Positions 59,438 through 64,000 of a stretch of 64,000 bases of DNA are shown piece by piece. The first letter of the stretch is position 1. Every line of letters begins with the position of its first letter. The position numbers and the translations under genes were made by a program. Under the pieces are notes generated by a model that did not search any database, was not told where the DNA came from, and saw only the letters and a list, made by a program, of their open reading frames with translations. Origin of the DNA: an uncultured Oscillospiraceae bacterium (GTDB taxonomy: Bacteria > Bacillota > Clostridia > Oscillospirales > Oscillospiraceae); assembly GCA_910589155.1 (NCBI GenBank), contig CAJURY010000008.1, positions 1-64,000 of the forward strand. Reading direction: 5' to 3'.

Positions 59438-61414
59438 TTAGGACAAATCTGCCAAATCCAGATATTTCGGTCCATTTTCCGCAATAAAATCCTTCCGCTC
59501 CGCCAGGCTGTTGCCCAGCAGCATATCAAAATACCAGGCCGTCCGGCTGGCTTCCTCCGGCATGACTTTGATGAGCCGCCGGGTTTCCGGGTTCATGGTA
59601 GTCATCCACATCATTTCCGGATCGTTTTCGCCAAGACCCTTAGAGCGGGAAATGGAAACCTTTTTTCCATCCAATTCCCGCAGAATCTTCACCTTTTCCT
59701 GCTCGTTGTAAGCAAACCAGGTTTTATCCTTGTAACCGATTTCAAACAGGGGGGACTCCGCAATAAAAACGTATCCTTCCGTAATCAGCGTAGGGCAAAG
59801 GCGGTACAGCATAGTGAGAATCAGCGTTCTGATCTGATACCCGTCCTCGTCTGCGTCGGTGCAGATCACCACCTTGCTCCAGCGGAGGTTGCTCAGGTCA
59901 AAAGAGGACAAATCCTTGATTTTTTTGGTTTGCAGCTCTACGCCGCACCCCAAAACCTTCATCAGATCAGTAATAATTTCGCTTTTAAAAATTCTGTCGT
60001 AATCCGCCTTCAGGCAGTTTAAAATTTTGCCACGCACAGGCATAATCGCCTGAAATTCCGCATCTCTGGACAGCTTCACAGAGCCGAGTGCAGAATCGCC
60101 CTCCACAATGTAGAGTTCCCGCTTTTCCACGTCCCGGCTGCGGCAGTCCACAAATTTCTGCACCCGGTTGGCAATGTCCACAGCGCCGGACAGCTTCTTC
60201 TTCACACTGATTTTCGCCCGCTCCGCCGTCTCCCGGCTGCGTTTGTTCACCAAAATCTGCTCCGCCGCCCGCTCCGCTTCCGCTTTATTTTCCAAAAACC
60301 AGATTTTCAGGTTTTCCCGGAAGTAGGTGGCCATAGCGTCCTGCACAAATTTGGAATTGATGGATTTTTTCGTCTGGTTTTCAAAGCTCACCGTACTGGA
60401 AAAGCAGTTTGTCACCAACACCAGGCAGTCCTGAATGTCCTGGAAAATAATTTTCGACTCATTTTTTGTATATTTGCCGGTTTCCTTTAAATATTTGTCG
60501 AAAGCCGCCACAAAACCGGAGCGCACCGCCTTATCCGGGGAGCCGCCGTATTCCAGCCAGGAGGAATTGTGATAGTATTCAATATGGCTGACTTTCTTGG
60601 AAAAACAGAAGACAGAGGTGATTTTCAGCCGGATTTCCGGGCGGTTTTCCGCATCTCTGCCCTTACGCTCCGCCTCCCAGTAAACCGGCATCGTGAAAGC
60701 GTCGTCGCCGGTGAGTTCTTCCAAGTACTGCACAATACCGTTTTCATAGCAATATTCGGTGGTTTCAAATTTGCCACCCACCTGATTACGAAAACGGAAG
60801 GTCACGCCTTTGTTCACAACCGCCTGCCTGCGAATCACATCCTGATAGTATTCCACCGGGATGTCAATATCCGTAAAAACCTCCGGGTCGGGCTTCCAGC
60901 GGAAATAGGAGCCGGTTTTCTTCCGGTCAGTTGGCTCTTTTTGCATTTTGCCCACGGGCCTGCCTTTTTCAAAATGCAGGGTGTATTTAAACCCGTCCCG
61001 GCGAACGATTGCGTCAAAATAGGCGGAAGCGTACTGGGTGGCGCAGGAACCAAGTCCATTGAGACCCAGAGAATACTCATAATTGCCGCCGTCGGCGCTG
61101 TATTTGCCCCCGGCGTACATCTCGCAGAACACCAGCTCCCAGTTGTACCGCTGCTCTTTTTCGTTCCAGTCCACCGGGCATCCCCGGCCAAAGTCCTCCA
61201 CATCCACGGACAAATCCTCATACCGGGTTACGATAATCAGATTGCCGAAACCCGCCCGGGCTTCGTCAATGGCGTTGGACAATATTTCAAAGACCGCGTG
61301 CTTACAGCCTTCCAGATCGTCGGTTCCAAAAATAACCGCCGGACGCTTACGAACCCGTTCTTCCCCTTTCAGCATAGAAATGCTGGAATTATCATATACC
61401 TGTTTTTTCGCCAT
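59438..61414 (-). CDS. parE: Type II topoisomerase subunit B, divergent ParE/GyrB paralogue
   Basis: 658 residues. GHKL ATPase domain (ILSNAIDEARAG for the N-box, DVEDFGRGCPVD, GLNGLGSCATQYAS), a transducer, and a Toprim domain with YIVEGDSALG, PVRGKILNC and CTDADEDGYQIR. DADEDG replaces the usual DADVDG, and the RRPGMYIG-like segment is RKRPAVIFGT. With the next gene it forms a complete topoisomerase. Start ATG 61414 after GAGGAG. Confidence 0.86.
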   Translation of the reverse strand: MAKKQVYDNSSISMLKGEERVRKRPAVIFGTDDLEGCKHAVFEILSNAIDEARAGFGNLIIVTRYEDLSVDVEDFGRGCPVDWNEKEQRYNWELVFCEMYAGGKYSADGGNYEYSLGLNGLGSCATQYASAYFDAIVRRDGFKYTLHFEKGRPVGKMQKEPTDRKKTGSYFRWKPDPEVFTDIDIPVEYYQDVIRRQAVVNKGVTFRFRNQVGGKFETTEYCYENGIVQYLEELTGDDAFTMPVYWEAERKGRDAENRPEIRLKITSVFCFSKKVSHIEYYHNSSWLEYGGSPDKAVRSGFVAAFDKYLKETGKYTKNESKIIFQDIQDCLVLVTNCFSSTVSFENQTKKSINSKFVQDAMATYFRENLKIWFLENKAEAERAAEQILVNKRSRETAERAKISVKKKLSGAVDIANRVQKFVDCRSRDVEKRELYIVEGDSALGSVKLSRDAEFQAIMPVRGKILNCLKADYDRIFKSEIITDLMKVLGCGVELQTKKIKDLSSFDLSNLRWSKVVICTDADEDGYQIRTLILTMLYRLCPTLITEGYVFIAESPLFEIGYKDKTWFAYNEQEKVKILRELDGKKVSISRSKGLGENDPEMMWMTTMNPETRRLIKVMPEEASRTAWYFDMLLGNSLAERKDFIAENGPKYLDLADLS

Positions 61415-61469
61415 GGTTCTCCTCGCTATACCTTGTGATTTCTACCCACAAATATCCATTATATTGTAT

Positions 61470-61498
61470 ATTATATCCCCAATAGAAAGGAAAGTCAA
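61470..61498 (-). promoter_or_regulatory. Promoter of parE-parC-yitT
   Basis: TTGACT (61493-61498) and TATAAT (61470-61475), minus strand, 17-bp spacer. Confidence 0.75.
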
Positions 61499-61556
61499 TG
61501 AAAAAGCGGATTTTGCCGTAAACAGGCACAATTCAAATGAAAATTTCCGCGAAAAG

Positions 61557-61587
61557 TCCCCGGAAACGGCAAAGCCGCCTCCGGGGT
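61557..61587 (-). terminator. Terminator of the EF-G-like gene
   Basis: CCCCGGA (61558-61564) pairs with TCCGGGG (61580-61586), inner CGGC/GCCG, followed by ACTTTTC on the minus strand. Confidence 0.75.
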
Positions 61588-61607
61588 TCAGATCAACTAT
61601 AAAAGAA

Positions 61608-63659
61608 TCAGCCTTCCTCGTCCTTCTTGGCGTCGGCGATGATCTTGGCCTGATTTGCCTGGGGCACTTCCTCATAGCGGATAAAGCTCATGGAGAAGGA
61701 ACCGCGACCCTGGGTCATAGCGCGCAGGTCAATGGTATAAGAGCTCATTTCAGCGGTAGGCACTTCCGCCTCCACAACCTGCCAGCCGCGACGCTTGCTG
61801 TCGGGATTCATGCCCATGATACGACCCCGGCGCTTGTTGAGGTCGCCGATGATGTCGCCCATGTTGCTGTCGGGGATATAGACCTTCAATTCGGAAATTG
61901 GCTCCAGCAAGGTGGGACCTGCGCCGGGCAGACCTTCCTTATAGGCGATACCCGCAGCAGTCTGGAACGCCATATCGGAGGAGTCAACCGGGTGATAGGA
62001 GCCAAAATACAGCGTCGCCTTCAGGAACACCATAGGATAACCGGCAAGTACGCCCTTGCCCACGCAGTTCCGCAACCCCTTTTCTACAGAGGGAATGAAG
62101 TTCTTCGGTACGCAGCCGCCTACAGTCTCATCGGCAAAAATCATTTCTTCAGATTCTTGCTGCGGCTCAAAACGGATGTAAACGTCGCCGAACTGACCGT
62201 GACCGCCGGACTGCTTCTTATGACGGCCATGGACTTCGACCTTTTTCTTAATGGTCTCGCGGTAAGCGATCTTGGCAGGACGCAGTTCCGCTTCCACGTT
62301 GTACTTCGATTTCAGCTTGGCACACAGTACATCCAGATGGATGTCTCCTACGCCGGAAACCACCATTTCCTTGGTTTCGCCGCTGTTGCCAAAGGTGAAG
62401 GAGCAGTCTTCCTCATTCAGCTTGGTAAGGCCGTTGGCCACTTTATCTTCCTGTCCTTTTGCCTTGGCGTAAACCGCCATGGTGTAGCAAGGTTCGGCGT
62501 AAGTAATGGGAGCAAGGGCAACTGTCTTGCCGGCAGTACCCAAGGTGTCGCCGGTGCGGACAGAGGCCAGCTTGGAAACCGTGCCAATATCGCCGCAGCA
62601 GACCTTTGTGGTATCGCCGTATTTCTTGCCCTTGGGGAAGAACAGACGGCCAAGCTTTTCATTGGTACCGGCACGCAGGTTATTTAAAGTCAAATCAGAG
62701 GTAACGTCGCCGGAAATAACCTTGAAGAAGGAGTTCTTGCCATACTGATCCGTTAATGTCTTATATACAAACAGGGCGGGAGCGCCAGTGGGATTCAACT
62801 TTACTTCGCCGCCCTCAGCCGTGGGCATGGGCTTGCCGTCCAGAGGACTGGGAGCAAATTTCACCAGATTGTCCAGCAGATTCAGCGTGCCGAGTCCCGT
62901 CATGGCGCAGCCGCAGAACACAGGGAACAAGGAACGGCTGGCAATGGCGTCACGAATGCCGTTTTCCAGTTCCTCAGGAGTAAACGGCTCTTCCATAAAG
63001 AATTTTTCCATCAATTCTTCGTTGGTTTCCGCCACCGCTTCGCTGAGGGTATGACGATACAGCTCCAGTTCGTCCGCCAGATTTGCGGGCACATCCATTT
63101 TACTGCCGTCGGGCTTCATTGCAGTTTCATTTACTACGTCCACCAGACCGAGGATCTTTTCACCGGACATAATGGGGAAGGTAAAGGGCACGACGCCTTG
63201 ACCATAGGTGTCATGAAGCGTCTCATAAACCTTAAAGAAGTCCGCATGATCCTCGTCCAGTTTGGAAACATAAAACATAGCGGGTAAGTTTGCGTCGGCC
63301 AGCGCATCCCAGCCCTTTTCCGTGCCAACAGCGACGCCGCCTTTGGCCGTCAGGCAGATCAGACCCGCTTCCACAATACGCAAAGACTGCGTAATTTCAC
63401 CGGCAAAAGCGAAATAACCGGGGTTATCCAGCACGTTTATTTTACATTTATTATACTCCACCGGCAGCAAGGAGGTGGAAATAGAGTAACCGCGCTTAAT
63501 TTCCTCTGTGTCAAAATCACTGACGGTATTGCCGTCTGTGCGCTTGCCAAGGCGATCCGTACCCTTGGTCAGGTAAAGCATGCTTTCGCCCAGTGCGGAC
63601 TTTCCGTCGCCACCGTGGCCGAGCAAACAGATGTTGCGAATGTCCTTTGCAGTGTACAT
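61608..63659 (-). CDS. fusA2: Elongation factor G-like GTPase (EF-G paralogue)
   Basis: 683 residues with EF-G domains I-V. G1 reads LGHGGDGKSAL; G3 is DNPGY instead of DTPGH, so the catalytic His is lost; G4 is SKLD instead of NKxD. Domain IV keeps SGGHGQFGDVYIRFEP and domain V RRGRIMGM. Such paralogues accompany canonical EF-G in many Firmicutes and may act in ribosome recycling, hibernation or stress. Start ATG 63659 (MYTAKDIRNI) after AAAGGAG. Canonical fusA is not in the window. Confidence 0.88.
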   Translation of the reverse strand: MYTAKDIRNICLLGHGGDGKSALGESMLYLTKGTDRLGKRTDGNTVSDFDTEEIKRGYSISTSLLPVEYNKCKINVLDNPGYFAFAGEITQSLRIVEAGLICLTAKGGVAVGTEKGWDALADANLPAMFYVSKLDEDHADFFKVYETLHDTYGQGVVPFTFPIMSGEKILGLVDVVNETAMKPDGSKMDVPANLADELELYRHTLSEAVAETNEELMEKFFMEEPFTPEELENGIRDAIASRSLFPVFCGCAMTGLGTLNLLDNLVKFAPSPLDGKPMPTAEGGEVKLNPTGAPALFVYKTLTDQYGKNSFFKVISGDVTSDLTLNNLRAGTNEKLGRLFFPKGKKYGDTTKVCCGDIGTVSKLASVRTGDTLGTAGKTVALAPITYAEPCYTMAVYAKAKGQEDKVANGLTKLNEEDCSFTFGNSGETKEMVVSGVGDIHLDVLCAKLKSKYNVEAELRPAKIAYRETIKKKVEVHGRHKKQSGGHGQFGDVYIRFEPQQESEEMIFADETVGGCVPKNFIPSVEKGLRNCVGKGVLAGYPMVFLKATLYFGSYHPVDSSDMAFQTAAGIAYKEGLPGAGPTLLEPISELKVYIPDSNMGDIIGDLNKRRGRIMGMNPDSKRRGWQVVEAEVPTAEMSSYTIDLRAMTQGRGSFSMSFIRYEEVPQANQAKIIADAKKDEEG

Positions 63660-63780
63660 AAAATTTGTTACTCCTTTCATGGGGCAGTTCCCATATATGC
63701 TGATATGCCTTATCAAGGCGCTAAAAATCCAAAATTTAAATTTCTATGCAAATTGAAAAAAGGCACCATAACCAATAATC

Positions 63781-63809
63781 ATTATAACTGAAAGTTTATG
63801 GAATTTCAA
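63781..63809 (-). promoter_or_regulatory. Promoter of the EF-G-like gene
   Basis: TTGAAA (63804-63809) and TATAAT (63781-63786), minus strand, 17-bp spacer; implies a 5' UTR of about 115 nt. No gene is seen between here and the window end. Confidence 0.75.
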
Positions 63810-63895
63810 TGGCTATTTTTTATATTTATAACAAATTCCCTGCCTGTTCACATTCTGTTTCATATTTATCCAACTTTTTTAAGTTAAAAAATCCG

Positions 63896-63932
63896 CAAAA
63901 AGGGCAGTCTGTTTGATTTTAACAGACTGCCC
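63896..63932 (-). terminator. Terminator of a minus-strand gene beyond the window
   Basis: 12-bp stem GGGCAGTCTGTT (63902-63913) / AACAGACTGCCC (63921-63932), followed by TTTTT on the minus strand. The gene it serves would lie past 64000. Confidence 0.8.
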
Positions 63933-64000
63933 ATGGGCAAAAAGTTATTTTTCTACAATTTGCACAAATTTTGACTATGAAATTTGTGGCCACATGGACC

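Noticed and set aside
1..64000. CRISPR arrays, insertion sequences, prophage
   Set aside because: No regularly spaced repeats, transposase or integrase motifs were seen on either strand.

Overview
The window looks like chromosome from a spore-forming, low-to-mid GC Firmicute of the class Clostridia, probably an Oscillospirales-type gut anaerobe. The evidence is a complete spoIIIA operon with a sigma-E type promoter, sigK with a pro-sequence-like N-terminus, rubrerythrin, a tyrosyl T-box, a class A RNase P RNA, and the asp23-nusB-xseAB-ispA-dxs-tlyA-nadK-argR-recN gene order. I see no insertion sequence, prophage or CRISPR array.

Layout. 1-12.2 kb: an XRE regulator; a minus-strand operon yqeG - M24 peptidase - efp - CD1247-like; then plus-strand sigK, a DUF5662 gene, rubrerythrin, a DEDDh exonuclease, mutY and rnpB. 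A secreted HOB-domain protein has two palindromic operators at its promoter. It is followed by an ECF sigma/anti-sigma pair. 12.3-17.3 kb: an accessory surface locus with an SLH-anchored protein carrying a papain-like Cys/His/Asp core, then four tandem lipoproteins (one frameshifted) that repeat its C-terminal domain. 17.3-25.9 kb: an M50 protease pair, a PLP lyase, folT under a THF riboswitch, a Tyr T-box operon (methyltransferase plus tyrS), and two acetyltransferase genes. The second acetyltransferase gene is preceded by a 13-codon leader with competing hairpins. 26-27.5 kb: a DUF6056 membrane-protein gene interrupted at a G8 tract.

27.5-39 kb is the isoprenoid/DNA-repair locus. It contains, between ispA and dxs, a roughly 610-nt non-coding RNA with its own promoter, followed by a DUF21-like membrane protein. 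I identify these as OLE RNA and its partner OapA. 39-43.7 kb: spoIIIAA-AH. 43.8-54.7 kb: ftsK/spoIIIE, uppP, a glycosyltransferase, a DUF4015 protein, prmA, yfmF-yfmH, lgt and a small orphan. 54.9-64 kb: tRNA-Gly, a pseudo-transglutaminase lipoprotein, yitT, a divergent type II topoisomerase pair, and an EF-G paralogue that lacks the canonical catalytic His motif.

The genes connect in several ways. efp carries Lys32, and yfmF/yfmH have been linked to modification of that residue in Bacillus. SigK and SpoIIIA belong to the mother-cell sporulation programme. dxs, ispA and uppP serve isoprenoid and undecaprenyl metabolism. Four RNA-level controls (THF riboswitch, T-box, leader attenuator, OLE) sit in 14 kb. 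All functional calls come from reading the sequence and remembered family motifs; no search was run.
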